64,000 nt of DNA from Clavibacter sp. VKM Ac-2872 (GCF_015351105.1 NZ_JADKRR010000002.1:1-64000), one strand, 5' to 3'; positions 1 to 9,539 are shown, counted from the first letter of the stretch. The notes: a model not told the origin generated them from the sequence alone. Numbers and translations are program-made.

Positions 1-53
1 TGTTAAGCACGCCGCCAGCGTTCGTCCTGAGCCAGGATCAAACTCTCCATAAA
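1..53 (-). rRNA. rrs: 16S ribosomal RNA, 5' end only (gene runs off the window)
   Basis: The reverse complement of bases 1-53 contains the near-universal 5' segment of bacterial 16S rRNA, including the site matched by the 27F primer (bases 36-46 here). The rest of the gene lies beyond the left edge. The 5' boundary near base 53 was placed by counting back from that conserved site to position 1 in E. coli numbering, so it may be off by a few bases. Transcription runs toward lower coordinates, the same direction as purH. Confidence 0.97.
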
Positions 54-250
54 TGCTTAAACGCACGACCACCCGAAAGCGATCGGCACATCTAAAGCCA
101 GACGTGAACGGGAATCGAACACGAACCAGCAAGTTTGAAACCGACAGAACAAATCATTACTGACTTGCTTGTTTGTTTAAATGTATTCCAAAGGAATCCG
201 AAACGAGCATCCGAAGGACACTCGCAACGGGTATTTGGCATTTGACATTG

Positions 251-273
251 TGCACGCTGTTGAGTTCTCAAGG
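251..273 (-). promoter_or_regulatory. boxA-like antitermination element in the rRNA leader
   Basis: On the minus strand this reads CTTGAGAACTCAACAGCGTG plus flanks, a sequence commonly seen upstream of actinobacterial 16S genes and resembling boxA sites bound by the NusB/S10 antitermination complex. It lies about 200 bases upstream of the mature 16S end. The role is inferred from family knowledge. Confidence 0.6.
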
Positions 274-389
274 AACGGACGCTCCCGACACCGACCATCA
301 CAGCCAGCCATCGGAGCTCACACTCCACCGCTCCCCGTGGGAGTGATCCAGACAACAAAGCCCAGCACTCACGTCGGAAGCAGAATCAG

Positions 390-419
390 ACCCTAGCTCA
401 GTTGATGGTAAACACGCAA
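390..419 (-). promoter_or_regulatory. candidate rRNA operon promoter
   Basis: On the minus strand TTGCGT (414-419) and TAGGGT (390-395) are separated by 18 bases, acceptable -35 and -10 boxes for the primary sigma factor. Transcription would start near base 383 and give a leader of about 330 nt. Other promoters further upstream are possible. The same TAGGGT -10 appears before livJ. Confidence 0.4.
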
Positions 420-595
420 CCCTTCAGGGCCACGGCAACTTCTGTTTCACCAGGATCACCCACCAGAACAGCTCCGGAAGCTTCTCAGCTCCCCGCCCGT
501 TCCGGCGACAAGAGGAGACATTACGCGGACCACCCCACCCCCGCAAAACAACCCGCATCCCGGGCGTGTCGCGAAGGTGTCCCGGAGACGACGGA

Positions 596-619
596 GCGGC
601 GGCCCCAGGGGGCCGCCGC
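596..619 (-). terminator. terminator hairpin after purH
   Basis: An 11-bp perfect GC stem (596-606 pairing with 609-619) lies just past the purH stop codon. No U-tract follows, as is usual in such GC-rich genomes. It would insulate purN-purH from the rRNA promoter downstream. Confidence 0.6.
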
Positions 620-627
620 CGCGGGCA

Positions 628-2253
628 TCAGTGGAAGAAGTGGCGTTCTCCCGTGAAGTACATGGCGACGCCGGCGGCACGGGCGGCCTCGACTACCTCC
701 TCGTCGCGCACCGAGCCCCCGGGCTGGACCACCGCGCGGACGCCCGCGTCGAGCAGCACCTGGAGTCCGTCGGCGAACGGGAAGAACGCGTCGGACGCGG
801 CCACCGATCCGGACGCACGGTCACCCGCGCGCTGGACGGCGAGCTGGCAGGAGTCCACCCGGTTGACCTGGCCCATGCCCACTCCCACGGATGCGCCGTG
901 GTGCGCCAACAGGATCGCGTTCGACTTCACGGCCCGGCAGGCCTTCCACGCGAACTCGAGATCCGCGAGGGTCTGCTCGTCCACGGGATCCCCGGTGGCC
1001 AGGGTCCACGTCGCCGAGAGGCGCGTGCCGTCCGTGGGGAAGGCATCGCCGGACTGCACGAGGTAGCCCCCCGAGATCTGCCTGGCCTCGAGGGCCTCGC
1101 GGTGGTACCCCTCGGGGAGCGTCAGCAGGCGGAGGTTCTTCTTGGTCTTGAGGAGGGTGAGCGCGTCGTCGTCGAACCCGGGCGCGACGAGGACCTCGGT
1201 GAATATCTCCTTCACCGTCTCCGCCATCCCCAGCGTGACGATGCGGTTCGCCGCGATCACCCCCCCGAAGGCCGAGACCGGGTCGCAGTCGTGCGCGCTG
1301 CGATGCGCCGCGGCGATCGCGTCGACCGCTCGGGGAGCCGCGACGGCGATGCCGCACGGGTTCGCGTGCTTGATGATGGCGACCGCCGGCTCCGCGAAGT
1401 CGTAGGCGGCGCGGACCGCCGCGTCCGCGTCGACGAAGTTGTTGTAGGACATCTCCTTGCCGTGCAGCTGCACCGCCTGCGCGATGCCGGCGCCGTCCGG
1501 TCGACGGTAGAGCGCCGCGTCCTGGTGGGAGTTCTCGCCGTACCGGAGCACCTGGGCGAGTTCGCCCCCGACGTCCCAGCTCACGGGCCAGGTGGAGTCG
1601 ACCCGCTCGGAGGATCCCGTGCCGACGACGGTCGAGCGGAAGTAGTCGGCGACTGCCCGGTCGTAGTCGGCCGTGTGCGCGAAGGCCGAGGCCGCGAGGC
1701 GACGGCGCTGCGCGAGGGTGGTCCCCCCGGACCGCACGGCCTGGATCACCTCGTCGTAGCTCGACGGGGACACGACGACAGCCACGTTCGCGTGGTTCTT
1801 GGCGGACGCCCGGACCATGGCGGGGCCGCCGATGTCGATCTGCTCGATCACGTCCGACGCCGGGGCTCCCGACGCGACCGTCTCCACGAACGGGTAGAGG
1901 TTCACGACCACGAGCTGGAACGGGGAGATGCCGAGCTCCGCCAGCTGCACCTCGTGCGACTCGAGCCGCAGGTCGGCGAGGAGGCCGGCGTGCACGGCGG
2001 GGTGCAGGGTCTTGACGCGTCCGTCGAGCGCTTCCGGGAACCCGGTCACGTCCTGCACCGGCGTGACAGGGAAGCCCGCGTCTGCGATGGTGCTGGCCGT
2101 CGACCCGGTGGAGACGATCTCGACCCCGGCCTCCGCGAGCGCCGCGGCCAGCTCGAGCAGCCCCGTCTTGTCGCTGACGGAGACGAGGGCGCGCGCCACC
2201 TCGATGGCGTCTCGATCGCGGAACAGGGACGGGTCGTGACGGGGTCCGCTCAT
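628..2253 (-). CDS. purH: Bifunctional AICAR transformylase / IMP cyclohydrolase (PurH)
   Basis: Carries out the last two steps of de novo IMP synthesis: formylation of AICAR using 10-formyl-THF, then ring closure to IMP. The 541-residue product has the N-terminal MGS-like cyclohydrolase domain (about residues 15-150, beginning [10 protein letters not shown], with the DGRVKTLHP segment) and the C-terminal transformylase domain with LRYGENSHQ and the KHANPCG motif around the catalytic Lys-His. Length is normal for PurH. The ATG at 2253 overlaps the purN stop as ATGA, so the two are translationally coupled; the Met is followed by [10 protein letters not shown] long in-frame extension back toward 4161 exists but is only a shadow of the next genes. 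IMP made here feeds guaB/guaA further along the window. Confidence 0.97.
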   Translation of the reverse strand: MSGPRHDPSLFRDRDAIEVARALVSVSDKTGLLELAAALAEAGVEIVSTGSTASTIADAGFPVTPVQDVTGFPEALDGRVKTLHPAVHAGLLADLRLESHEVQLAELGISPFQLVVVNLYPFVETVASGAPASDVIEQIDIGGPAMVRASAKNHANVAVVVSPSSYDEVIQAVRSGGTTLAQRRRLAASAFAHTADYDRAVADYFRSTVVGTGSSERVDSTWPVSWDVGGELAQVLRYGENSHQDAALYRRPDGAGIAQAVQLHGKEMSYNNFVDADAAVRAAYDFAEPAVAIIKHANPCGIAVAAPRAVDAIAAAHRSAHDCDPVSAFGGVIAANRIVTLGMAETVKEIFTEVLVAPGFDDDALTLLKTKKNLRLLTLPEGYHREALEARQISGGYLVQSGDAFPTDGTRLSATWTLATGDPVDEQTLADLEFAWKACRAVKSNAILLAHHGASVGVGMGQVNRVDSCQLAVQRAGDRASGSVAASDAFFPFADGLQVLLDAGVRAVVQPGGSVRDEEVVEAARAAGVAMYFTGERHFFH

Positions 2254-2843
2254 GCCGGGGACAGCTCCTTGAGGTCGATGGTGCCGAGGGAGATCGCGCG
2301 CACCGTGTCGACGAGGAGCCTGCGCTCCACGACCTTGATGCGCTCGTGCAGGGTGTGCTCGGTGTCGCCGGGTTCCACGGGTACGCGCTCCTGCGCGAGC
2401 ACCGGCCCGGTGTCGACCCCGGTGTCGACGACGATGATGGACGCCCCGGAGCTCGTGGCCCCGGCGGCGATGGCGTCCCGGACGGCGTGGGCTCCGGGGA
2501 ACTCCGGCAGGTACGCCGGGTGCGTGTTGACGATGCGGGGCGCGAACGCCGCGACGGCGCGCGGCGGGAGGAGGCGCATGAACCCGCTGAGGACCACCAG
2601 GTCGGGCTCCCAGCCTGTGATGGCCGCGGCCAGCTCGTCGCCCCAGGCCGCCCGATCCGGGAAGCTCGCGAACGGGACCGTGAAGGTGGGGATGCCGCGC
2701 TCCTCGGCGAAGCGGAGGCCGTCGGCGTCGCGATCGGCTCCGACCGCGATCACCCGAGCCGGGTAGTCCGCGTGGTCGGCCGCCTCGAGGAGGGCGTGGA
2801 GGTTGGTCCCGCTGCCGGAGATGAGGACGACCACGTTGAGCAC
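2250..2843 (-). CDS. purN: Phosphoribosylglycinamide formyltransferase (GART, PurN)
   Basis: Transfers a formyl group from 10-formyl-THF to GAR, the third step of purine synthesis. The 197-residue product starts with the N-terminal strand and loop [15 protein letters not shown]. It contains the [14 protein letters not shown] segment and the [13 protein letters not shown] region typical of the formyltransferase family. A GTG six bases further upstream (2849) is also in frame. I prefer the GTG at 2843 because a TAGGCT -10 hexamer (2850-2855) would start transcription exactly at its G, giving a leaderless message, and because PurN proteins begin near that residue. It is coupled to purH by an ATGA overlap. 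Confidence 0.95.
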   Translation of the reverse strand: MLNVVVLISGSGTNLHALLEAADHADYPARVIAVGADRDADGLRFAEERGIPTFTVPFASFPDRAAWGDELAAAITGWEPDLVVLSGFMRLLPPRAVAAFAPRIVNTHPAYLPEFPGAHAVRDAIAAGATSSGASIIVVDTGVDTGPVLAQERVPVEPGDTEHTLHERIKVVERRLLVDTVRAISLGTIDLKELSPA

Positions 2844-2849
2844 GCGCAC

Positions 2850-2855
2850 AGCCTA
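2850..2855 (-). promoter_or_regulatory. -10 hexamer for leaderless purN
   Basis: TAGGCT on the minus strand, with exactly six bases before the purN GTG. The first three bases are the TAG stop codon of the DUF6350 gene. No good -35 box is visible, so this is an inference from the conserved spacing seen at several other genes here. Confidence 0.5.
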
Positions 2856-4133
2856 TCCGCGTCCTTCCGGGCTGCGCCGGACGAGGGGGGCCATCAGGCC
2901 CGAGACGAACATGCCCGCCACCGCGGCGACGCCGATCTCGAGGAAGCCGACGAGGAGGATCCACCCGGCCGCCGGGCCGACGTCGGCCAGGCGGCCCGGC
3001 CCCGCCGCTCCGCCGGAGATGACCGCCAGCAGGGCGAGCACCGCCGCGCCGACCACGCCCATTCCGAGGCCCGCGGCGAGGAACCAGGGCCAGCGCCGCG
3101 CCTCGGGCTCCGGGATGCGGGCGACGCGGGGCGACAGGGCGACCGCGGCGACGAAGGCCACGACGACCGGGACGAGGATCCCCAGGTAGCCGAGGTCGAA
3201 CGCGCCCTGCGGCAGGATGCCGAGGACGGGCACCGACGGGATGGGCCCGACGGTCGTGCCGAGCGGCGAGATGGACGACCCGGTGCCGAGCGCGAAGCCG
3301 GGTCCGACGAGCCACGACGCCGTGAAGATCACCAGGTTCGGGAGGAGCGCGATCTGCGCCAGCGTCAGGGCGACGCCGCCGACGATTCCGGTCTGCAGGG
3401 TCTCGTAGAGGGTGATGACGGTCGCGTACTGGAGGCCCAGCAGCACGGCGACGACGACAGCGGAGATCGCGACGACCCCGAACGCCGCGGCCGCTCCCCC
3501 GCGGACGGCCGTGGCGGCGACGGATGCCGCGCCGTCCGGCAGGCGGTCGAGCGCGTCCCGAGCGCTTCGGACGGCGCCGGCCGCTCGGCCGGACGACAGG
3601 GACGCCCCCCAGCGAGCGGCCCGCGCTCGATCGGCGCGGGCAATTCCTCCGACGAGGAGGCCGAGGGCGAGGACCAGAGTGGGCAGGATCGCACCGCGCA
3701 CGACGGCCGGGGAGACGCCCTCGTGCTGTGCCGCGAGCGCGAGGCCGAGGGACAGCACGGCGGTGGTGGCCACGGCGGAGAGCGCACCGACGCCGGGGTG
3801 GTCGGTCTCGACGATGCGGCGGCCGGCGCGGATCCCGAGGAGGAGCGTGAGGAGCGCGAAGCCCAGCGGCGCGAGCGTGAGCGCGAACGGCGCGTCCACG
3901 CCCGGGAGCCCGAAGGACGAGGCGAGCGCCGGATCCAGCGACGCCGTGAGCGGGACGCCGTGCCCGAGGAGCCACAGGTCGATCGCCGTGCGCGCGAAGA
4001 CGCCCCAGTCGATCTGCAGGTCGTACTGGCCGGCCCACAGCGCCGTGAGCGGCACGAGGGGCAGGGCGACGCCGACCCCCACCACCAGGAGCGCCTCGAG
4101 TGCCGCGAACAGGGCGGTTGCGTGTCGGTTCAT
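2853..4133 (-). CDS. DUF6350-family polytopic membrane protein
   Basis: A 426-residue protein rich in long hydrophobic segments (I count about ten or eleven candidate membrane helices) separated by short Arg- or Gly/Pro-rich loops. Overall character and its place just upstream of purN-purH match the actinobacterial DUF6350 family, sometimes annotated as cell-division membrane proteins. No catalytic motif is visible and I assign no function. The ATG at 4133 follows a TAGGGT hexamer by nine bases. Its TAG stop overlaps the purN promoter hexamer. Confidence 0.75.
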   Translation of the reverse strand: MNRHATALFAALEALLVVGVGVALPLVPLTALWAGQYDLQIDWGVFARTAIDLWLLGHGVPLTASLDPALASSFGLPGVDAPFALTLAPLGFALLTLLLGIRAGRRIVETDHPGVGALSAVATTAVLSLGLALAAQHEGVSPAVVRGAILPTLVLALGLLVGGIARADRARAARWGASLSSGRAAGAVRSARDALDRLPDGAASVAATAVRGGAAAAFGVVAISAVVVAVLLGLQYATVITLYETLQTGIVGGVALTLAQIALLPNLVIFTASWLVGPGFALGTGSSISPLGTTVGPIPSVPVLGILPQGAFDLGYLGILVPVVVAFVAAVALSPRVARIPEPEARRWPWFLAAGLGMGVVGAAVLALLAVISGGAAGPGRLADVGPAAGWILLVGFLEIGVAAVAGMFVSGLMAPLVRRSPEGRG

Positions 4134-4142
4134 GCCTCGACG

Positions 4143-4148
4143 ACCCTA
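4143..4148 (-). promoter_or_regulatory. -10 hexamer upstream of the DUF6350 gene
   Basis: TAGGGT on the minus strand, nine bases before the ATG at 4133, predicting a leader of about three nucleotides. No clear Shine-Dalgarno sequence fits in the gap. Confidence 0.35.
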
Positions 4149-4233
4149 CCGGCCGGGCCATGCGCGACCCGTCCGGCGACGGGCGCGCCGGGGCATCCGT
4201 GGGCCGATCCGGATGTGGAGGACCCGGGTACGG

Positions 4234-4268
4234 CGACGGCCCGCATCCACCGGGGATGCGGGCCGTCG
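4234..4268 (-). terminator. terminator hairpin after sucD
   Basis: A perfect 15-bp stem (4234-4248 with 4254-4268) and a five-base loop lie 25 bases beyond the sucD stop. It is the strongest hairpin in this part of the window. Confidence 0.8.
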
Positions 4269-4293
4269 TCGTGCGCTCGCGAGCGCGTCGGCG

Positions 4294-5181
4294 CTACAGG
4301 GCGGCGAAGACCTCGCGGAGGAGGTTGGCCGTCTCGGTCGGCGTCTTGCCGACCTTGACGCCGGAGGCCTCGAGGGCCTCCTTCTTGCCCTGGGCCGTGC
4401 CGCTGCCGCCGGAGACGATGGCGCCGGCGTGACCCATGGTCTTGCCCTCGGGAGCGGTGAAGCCCGCGACGTACGCGACGACCGGCTTGGTGACGTGGGC
4501 CTTGATGTACTCGGCCGCGCGCTCCTCGGCGTCGCCGCCGATCTCGCCGATCATGACGATGGCGCGCGTCTCCGGGTCGGCCTCGAACGCCTCGAGGGCG
4601 TCGATGTGCGTGGTGCCGATGATCGGGTCGCCGCCGATGCCGATCGCGGTCGAGATGCCGAGGTCGCGCAGCTCGAACATCATCTGGTACGTGAGCGTGC
4701 CCGACTTGGAGACGAGGCCGATGGGGCCGGCCTCGGTGATGGTGGCGGGGATGATGCCGGCGTTCGACTTGCCGGGGCTGATGATGCCGGGGCAGTTCGG
4801 GCCGACGATGCGCGTCTTCCCGCCGGTGCTCTTGGCGTGCGACCAGAACTCGGCGGAGTCCTTGACGGGGATGCCCTCCGTGATGACGACCGCGAGCGGG
4901 ATGGCGGCGTCGATCGCCTCCACCACGGCGCTCTTCGCGAAGGCCGGCGGGACGAAGATGACCGACACGTCGGCGCCCGTCTCCGTCATGGCCTCGGCGA
5001 CCGAGCCGAAGATCGGGAGCTCGACGCCCTCGATGGTGACCGTGCTGCCGGCCTTCCGCGGGTTGACGCCGCCGACGACCTTGCTGCCGGACGCGAGCAT
5101 GCGGCCCGCGTGCTTGGTGCCCTCGGAGCCCGTGAGGCCCTGGACGATGATCCTGCTGTTCTCGTCGAGAAGAATCGACAT
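4294..5181 (-). CDS. sucD: Succinyl-CoA synthetase (ADP-forming) alpha subunit
   Basis: With SucC it interconverts succinyl-CoA and succinate with substrate-level phosphorylation in the TCA cycle. The 295-residue protein shows the CoA-binding Rossmann domain at the N-terminus ([18 protein letters not shown]), the [11 protein letters not shown] loop, and [10 protein letters not shown] near residue 250, which holds the catalytic phosphohistidine. Length is standard. It is the second gene of a sucC-sucD operon (27-base gap), with a ribosome-binding purine stretch before the ATG, and ends at a strong hairpin. Confidence 0.97.
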   Translation of the reverse strand: MSILLDENSRIIVQGLTGSEGTKHAGRMLASGSKVVGGVNPRKAGSTVTIEGVELPIFGSVAEAMTETGADVSVIFVPPAFAKSAVVEAIDAAIPLAVVITEGIPVKDSAEFWSHAKSTGGKTRIVGPNCPGIISPGKSNAGIIPATITEAGPIGLVSKSGTLTYQMMFELRDLGISTAIGIGGDPIIGTTHIDALEAFEADPETRAIVMIGEIGGDAEERAAEYIKAHVTKPVVAYVAGFTAPEGKTMGHAGAIVSGGSGTAQGKKEALEASGVKVGKTPTETANLLREVFAAL

Positions 5182-5208
5182 GTTCGTGTTCCTGTTCTCT
5201 CTCGGGAG

Positions 5209-6381
5209 TTACGCGGCGGCGAGCTCGGCGGCCTTGTCGGCCGCCTCGTCCATGGTGCCGACGACGGTGACGAGGGGGTGCGCGCGCTCCTCGAGGATGC
5301 GGCGGCCCTCCTCGACGTTGTTGCCGTCGAGGCGGACGACGAGCGGCTTGGTGGCGGCGTCGCCGAGCTTGTCGAGCGCGCCGACGATGCCGTTCGCGAC
5401 CGCGTCGCAGGACGTGATGCCGCCGAAGACGTTGACGAAGACGCTGGTGACCTGCTCGTCGCCGAGGATGACGTCGAGGCCGGCGGCCATGACCTCCGCC
5501 GACGCTCCGCCGCCGATGTCGAGGAAGTTCGCCGGACGCACGCCGCCGTGCTGCTCTCCGGCGTAGCTGACGACGTCGAGCGTCGACATGACGAGGCCCG
5601 CGCCGTTGCCGATGATGCCGACCTGGCCGTCGAGCTTGACGTAGTTGAGGTCGGACTCCTTGGCCTTCGCCTCGAGCGGGTCCGCGGCGGCCGCGTCCTC
5701 GAGGGCCGCGTGGCCCTCATGGCGGAAGCCGGCGTTCTCGTCGAGCGTGACCTTGCCGTCGAGGGCGATGATGTCACCCGACTCCGTGAGGACGAGCGGG
5801 TTGACCTCGACCAGCGTCGCGTCCTCGTCGCGGTAGACCCACCAGAGGCGCTCGAAGACGGGCGCCACCTTGGCGATGAGCTCCTCGGGGAACGACGCCG
5901 CGCGGGCGATCTCCTCGGCCTTGGCGGCGTCGATGCCGGCGACCGGGTCGATCTCGATGCGGGCGAGCGCCTCGGGCCGGGTGACCGCGAGCTCCTCGAT
6001 CTCCATGCCGCCCTCGTAGCTGGCGAGGCACAGGTAGGAGCGCTCGGCGCGGTCGAGGAGGATCGAGAAGTAGAACTCCTGCGCGATGCGGGCGCCGGCC
6101 GCGACCATCACCCGGTGCACGGTGTGGCCCTTGATGTCGAGCCCGAGGATGGCCTCGGCCGCCTCGTGGGCGGCGTCGGCGCTCTGGGCGACCTTGACGC
6201 CGCCGGCCTTGCCACGGCCCCCGGTCTTCACCTGCGCCTTCACGACGACGGTGCCGCCCAGCTTCTCGGCCGCGGCGCGCACCTCCTCGGCGGTGTCGGC
6301 GACGATCCCCGGGAGGACCGGGACGCCGTAGGACTCGAAGAGGTCCCTGGCCTGGTATTCGAAAAGATCCACGCGTGTCAT
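5209..6381 (-). CDS. sucC: Succinyl-CoA synthetase (ADP-forming) beta subunit
   Basis: Partner of SucD; contributes the ATP-grasp domain that binds the nucleotide and most of the CoA-ligase interface. The product begins with [18 protein letters not shown], has the [18 protein letters not shown] nucleotide-binding segment near residue 45, the VEVNPLVL motif, and the [12 protein letters not shown] and NVFGGI segments of the C-terminal ligase domain. Length (390) is normal. I report the ATG at 6381; a GTG three codons later (6372) would give the more usual N-terminus and cannot be excluded. The 239 bases upstream are shared with the divergent MpaB-like gene. Confidence 0.96.
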   Translation of the reverse strand: MTRVDLFEYQARDLFESYGVPVLPGIVADTAEEVRAAAEKLGGTVVVKAQVKTGGRGKAGGVKVAQSADAAHEAAEAILGLDIKGHTVHRVMVAAGARIAQEFYFSILLDRAERSYLCLASYEGGMEIEELAVTRPEALARIEIDPVAGIDAAKAEEIARAASFPEELIAKVAPVFERLWWVYRDEDATLVEVNPLVLTESGDIIALDGKVTLDENAGFRHEGHAALEDAAAADPLEAKAKESDLNYVKLDGQVGIIGNGAGLVMSTLDVVSYAGEQHGGVRPANFLDIGGGASAEVMAAGLDVILGDEQVTSVFVNVFGGITSCDAVANGIVGALDKLGDAATKPLVVRLDGNNVEEGRRILEERAHPLVTVVGTMDEAADKAAELAAA

Positions 6382-6620
6382 CCCATCCGCACCCGCGCCT
6401 GGCGGTTACGTGCGTCATTCGAGGCTGCGGTGCCGCGACCGTCTGGTGGCGGCACCCGGTGTGTTGCGGCTGGCCGACGCGCCCGCCGCCCACCTGGATG
6501 GGCCGGCCCGCCGCGTCGGCGACCGTGGAGAGCCTATCGGGTCGCACGTGGGCCGGTCCTGGTGCGCGTCGACCGTGCGCCCGGGCGCGATCGGCGGGCT
6601 GGGGAGGGGAGACTGGGCGG

Positions 6621-7442
6621 ATGAGACCGTGGACGCATCCCGCACGTCGGTCCGGCGGCTCGATCCGCGACGTCGCGGGCGAGGGGATCCTCCTGGCAGC
6701 GGGCGCCCGGGCGATCCTGCTCCAGGTCGCCGACCCGTCGGTGGCGCGCGGCGTGGCCGAGCACAGCGACTTCGCGACGCGTCCGCTGGACCGGCTCGAG
6801 GGCACGCTCGGCTACATCTACGCCGTCGTGTTCGGCTCCCCCGACGAGGTCGCGCGCGCCCGGCGGATCGTCGGCAGAGCACATGCGCCCGTCCGGTCCA
6901 CGGTCGCTGCGGCCGACGGCTCGGCGCCGGCCTACTCCGCCTACGACCCCGAGCTGCAGCTCTGGGTGGCGGCGACGGTCTACCAGTCGGCCGTCACGAT
7001 GTTCGAGCTCTGCTTCGGCCCGCTGCACGAGGAGGCCGCCGACAGGATCCACCGGCAGTACGCGGTCCTCGGCACGGCGCTGCAGGTGCCGGACGGGATG
7101 TGGCCCGAGGACCGGGCGGCGTTCCGCGCCTACTGGGACGCGCGGATCGCGACGCTCGAGCCGACGGCGGACGCGCGTCGGATCGCGCGGACGCTGCTGG
7201 AGGGGCAGGGAGCGCCGAAGGCGGTCCGCGTGTCCATGCCCCTCGTCGCGCTCGTGACGGCATGGCTCCTGCCACCGCGGATCCGGGCCGGCTTCGGGAT
7301 GCGGTGGGACGCGCGGCTCGAACGCCGCTGCACGCGCCTGCTCACCCCCGTCCTCGTCGTGTACCGGGTGCTGCCGCGCCTCGTCCGAGAGACTCCGCGC
7401 ACGGTCATCACGCGCAGGTACCGGCGGCGCGACGCCGGGTAG
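6621..7442 (+). CDS. Oxygenase MpaB / DUF2236-family protein
   Basis: The 273-residue product resembles the DUF2236 (rubber oxygenase/MpaB) family of putative heme-binding proteins. The N-terminal part reads DVAGEGILLAAGARAILLQVADP, followed by GTLGYIYAVVFG and later YDPELQLWVAATVYQSA. These are conserved features of that family in actinobacteria. Substrate and activity are not predictable from sequence. I chose the ATG at 6621 because GGGGAGGGGAG (6601-6611) serves as ribosome-binding site; the longer in-frame ORF back to 6375 is antisense to the sucC start region. Transcribed divergently from sucC; only 102 bases separate it from the next plus-strand gene. Confidence 0.8.
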   Translation: MRPWTHPARRSGGSIRDVAGEGILLAAGARAILLQVADPSVARGVAEHSDFATRPLDRLEGTLGYIYAVVFGSPDEVARARRIVGRAHAPVRSTVAAADGSAPAYSAYDPELQLWVAATVYQSAVTMFELCFGPLHEEAADRIHRQYAVLGTALQVPDGMWPEDRAAFRAYWDARIATLEPTADARRIARTLLEGQGAPKAVRVSMPLVALVTAWLLPPRIRAGFGMRWDARLERRCTRLLTPVLVVYRVLPRLVRETPRTVITRRYRRRDAG

Positions 7443-7544
7443 CCGACGGTCGGCCGCTCCTGCACAGGCGCGCAGCCGTGGATCCCGTCCCCTGGTCGCC
7501 ACCCGGCGCGCGGGGACGGCTCGATCGACCCGCACTGTGCGGCC

Positions 7545-9539
7545 ATGACACGGAACCCATCGGCAGCTCGCTCCTCCTCCTCATCGTCGACCCGGCACCG
7601 GCATGCCCGTCCGCCGCGGCGGCCGCGGACCGCCCGGAGCGTGTCGGTGCTCGTGGGCGCCGGACTCGCGATCGGCCTCGCGGCGAGCGCCGTTCCGCCC
7701 GCGCAGGCGCTGAGCGCGGTCTCCCATGGAGTCGGCTACGCGTCCGGGAGGGATGGCCGTTGGCTGGGCTCGTACCGGATGGACGACGGGCGGCTCGGCT
7801 TCTGCATCGACGTCGGGCTCGCCGCGCCACCCGGCCACGACTACTCCCCCGTCGAGGACGCGGGCACGACTCCCGACGACCGGGCGCGCCTCGCCTACAT
7901 ATCGAGGCGCTGGGCGGGATCCACGGATGCCGACACCGCGGCGGCGGGGCAGTTGGCGACCTGGATCATCACCGGCCTCGGCGGGCACGACCTCTCCTGG
8001 TACGCGGACCGGGCCGGCGATCACGCGGGGGCGGTCGAGTCCCGTGCGCGCGAGATGCTGGCGGAGGCGACGTCGGGCGCCTCGCGCTCGGTGTCCGCCA
8101 CGGCGACAGCGGCTCTCGGGGACGACGGACGCGGGACCGTGCGCGTCGACCTGCGCGCCGACCTCGTCGCGACCGGCCCGACGGACGTGGCGGCAGGGTC
8201 GCAGTCGGGCACCATCGCCCTCGACGGCGCCGTGTTCGACGACGGGAGCACGACAGAGCAGGTGACGAACGGCATCGCGGTGCCGATCCGGGCGACGGGT
8301 TCGTCCGCGGTGCTGCACGTGACGGCGAGCGCTGCCTTCTCGTCGCTCCCCTTCGGCGACGCCCTCGACGCCGTGGGCGACGGCGGGGCGTCGCAGCGGA
8401 TGATCCTGGCCCGGCCTGCGGACGCACGCGCCGAGGCGCGGGCCGATGCGCAGGCACCGAGCCCGCTCCCCTTCGCCCCACGCGTCGTCACGCGCACGTC
8501 GCGCGCCGTGGCGGCGGTCGGCGACGAGCTGGCGGACGCGCTCCGGGTGTCCGCCGACCCGGCGGGATCCGCTGACCACGGGAAGCCGGCGACATCCGAC
8601 GGCTGGGGGCTGACCCGCGGAGCGGACGGGCGCCTGGCGCCCGTCCCGGTCACGGTCCGGAGCAGGCTCCTCGGGCCGTTCTCGGAGCAGGTCGGGCCCG
8701 AGCGCGACGAGGTCCCGGCCAGCGCCCCGGAGGTGTGCGAGGTCGTCACGCGCGTCGACCGCGGGCCGGGCGACTACGACTCACCCGCGTGCCGGCTCCC
8801 GGCCGGCGGCTTCTACACCTGGGTCGAGTCCATCTCGCCCGACGACACCGCCATCGCGGACGGACGCGCTCGGGTGCTGCCCTGGCATTCGACCTTCGGC
8901 GCGGCGACCGAGACGACGCAGGTCCCGCAGCCGCCGCGGGTCACGACGACCATCGGGGCCTCGGAGATCGCGACGGGCGCATGCCAGACCGACACGCTGC
9001 ACACGACGTCGTTCGTCGGGGTGGGCCCCGTCCCCGTGCACGTCCGCCTCATGGGTCCGTTCGCCACCGCGCCCGTCGACGGGGAGACGGTGGCCGTCCC
9101 CGAGGGCGCTGGCTCGGATGGTCCCGCGTCCGACGTCACCCTCACCGACGACGGCGAGGTGACGACGCCCTGCATGCGCGTGCTCGCGCCCGGGTGGTAC
9201 GTCGCCGTCCTCGACAGCCCGGGCCGTCCCGCCGGCGACGCGGACGGGGCCGCCATCGCGCCGTTCGCCGATCACACGGCGCACGCGGGCGAGACCTTCC
9301 ACGTCAGTCCGCCGCCTCCGGGCGAGGTGCATCCGGCGCAGGGGCATGCCCAGCTGGCCATGACGGGCGGGGCTCCGGGCATCGACGTCCCGGGCTCCGG
9401 CGGGGCGCGACGCATCGGCGCACCGCAGCTCTCGTGCGCCGCCTCGCTCCTCGGCGCGCTGGGTGCCGCCGGCATCGGCGCGCGTCGTGCCGGACGACGC
9501 CGATCCCCGGCTAGAGCTTCTCGATGGGCGCGATCTTGA
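7545..9539 (+). CDS. Secreted thioester-domain surface protein with LAxTG sorting signal
   Basis: A 664-residue cell-surface protein. It has an Arg/Ser-rich N-terminus, a hydrophobic signal segment (about 33-55) ending PPAQA, then a region with the two hallmarks of internal thioester domains: Cys87 in GFCID and Gln136 in the Q-x-A-x-W motif (QLATW). Two or more repeated beta-rich units follow, each with paired cysteines and phrases such as LLGPFSEQ and LMGPFATA around 375 and 502. The C-terminus has LAMTG (604-608), a Gly/Pro spacer, a hydrophobic stretch (about 628-645) and an Arg-rich tail, the layout of a class E sortase substrate. Function is likely covalent adhesion or coating; the ligand is unknown. 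It has no strong ribosome-binding site. Its last nine codons overlap the end of convergent pcrA. Confidence 0.8.
   Translation: MTRNPSAARSSSSSSTRHRHARPPRRPRTARSVSVLVGAGLAIGLAASAVPPAQALSAVSHGVGYASGRDGRWLGSYRMDDGRLGFCIDVGLAAPPGHDYSPVEDAGTTPDDRARLAYISRRWAGSTDADTAAAGQLATWIITGLGGHDLSWYADRAGDHAGAVESRAREMLAEATSGASRSVSATATAALGDDGRGTVRVDLRADLVATGPTDVAAGSQSGTIALDGAVFDDGSTTEQVTNGIAVPIRATGSSAVLHVTASAAFSSLPFGDALDAVGDGGASQRMILARPADARAEARADAQAPSPLPFAPRVVTRTSRAVAAVGDELADALRVSADPAGSADHGKPATSDGWGLTRGADGRLAPVPVTVRSRLLGPFSEQVGPERDEVPASAPEVCEVVTRVDRGPGDYDSPACRLPAGGFYTWVESISPDDTAIADGRARVLPWHSTFGAATETTQVPQPPRVTTTIGASEIATGACQTDTLHTTSFVGVGPVPVHVRLMGPFATAPVDGETVAVPEGAGSDGPASDVTLTDDGEVTTPCMRVLAPGWYVAVLDSPGRPAGDADGAAIAPFADHTAHAGETFHVSPPPPGEVHPAQGHAQLAMTGGAPGIDVPGSGGARRIGAPQLSCAASLLGALGAAGIGARRAGRRRSPARASRWARS

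Larger units (their letters stand above)
54..627 (-). other. 16S leader and upstream region, no gene
   Basis: No convincing coding region lies between the 16S gene and purH. Bases 54 to about 383 are the presumed transcribed leader. It is clearly more AT-rich than the surroundings, especially 100-250, as expected of rRNA leader and processing sequence. It includes a boxA-like element (251-273) and a candidate promoter (390-419). Bases 420-595 show nothing I recognise. The purH terminator hairpin closes the region at 596-619. Confidence 0.7.

Noticed and set aside
577-2766. Long plus-strand open frame (729 codons) across purH and purN
   Set aside because: Antisense to two unmistakable purine genes; its product is Arg/Gly/Asp-rich with no family features, the usual shadow in very GC-rich DNA.
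628-4161. Apparent 1177-codon fusion of purH with upstream sequence
   Set aside because: Only the last 541 codons are PurH. The rest is an out-of-frame reading of purN and the DUF6350 gene, rich in Arg and Pro.
3412-6624. Plus-strand frame of 1070 codons
   Set aside because: Antisense to sucC, sucD and the DUF6350 gene; low-complexity Ala/Asp/Arg composition and no start signal.
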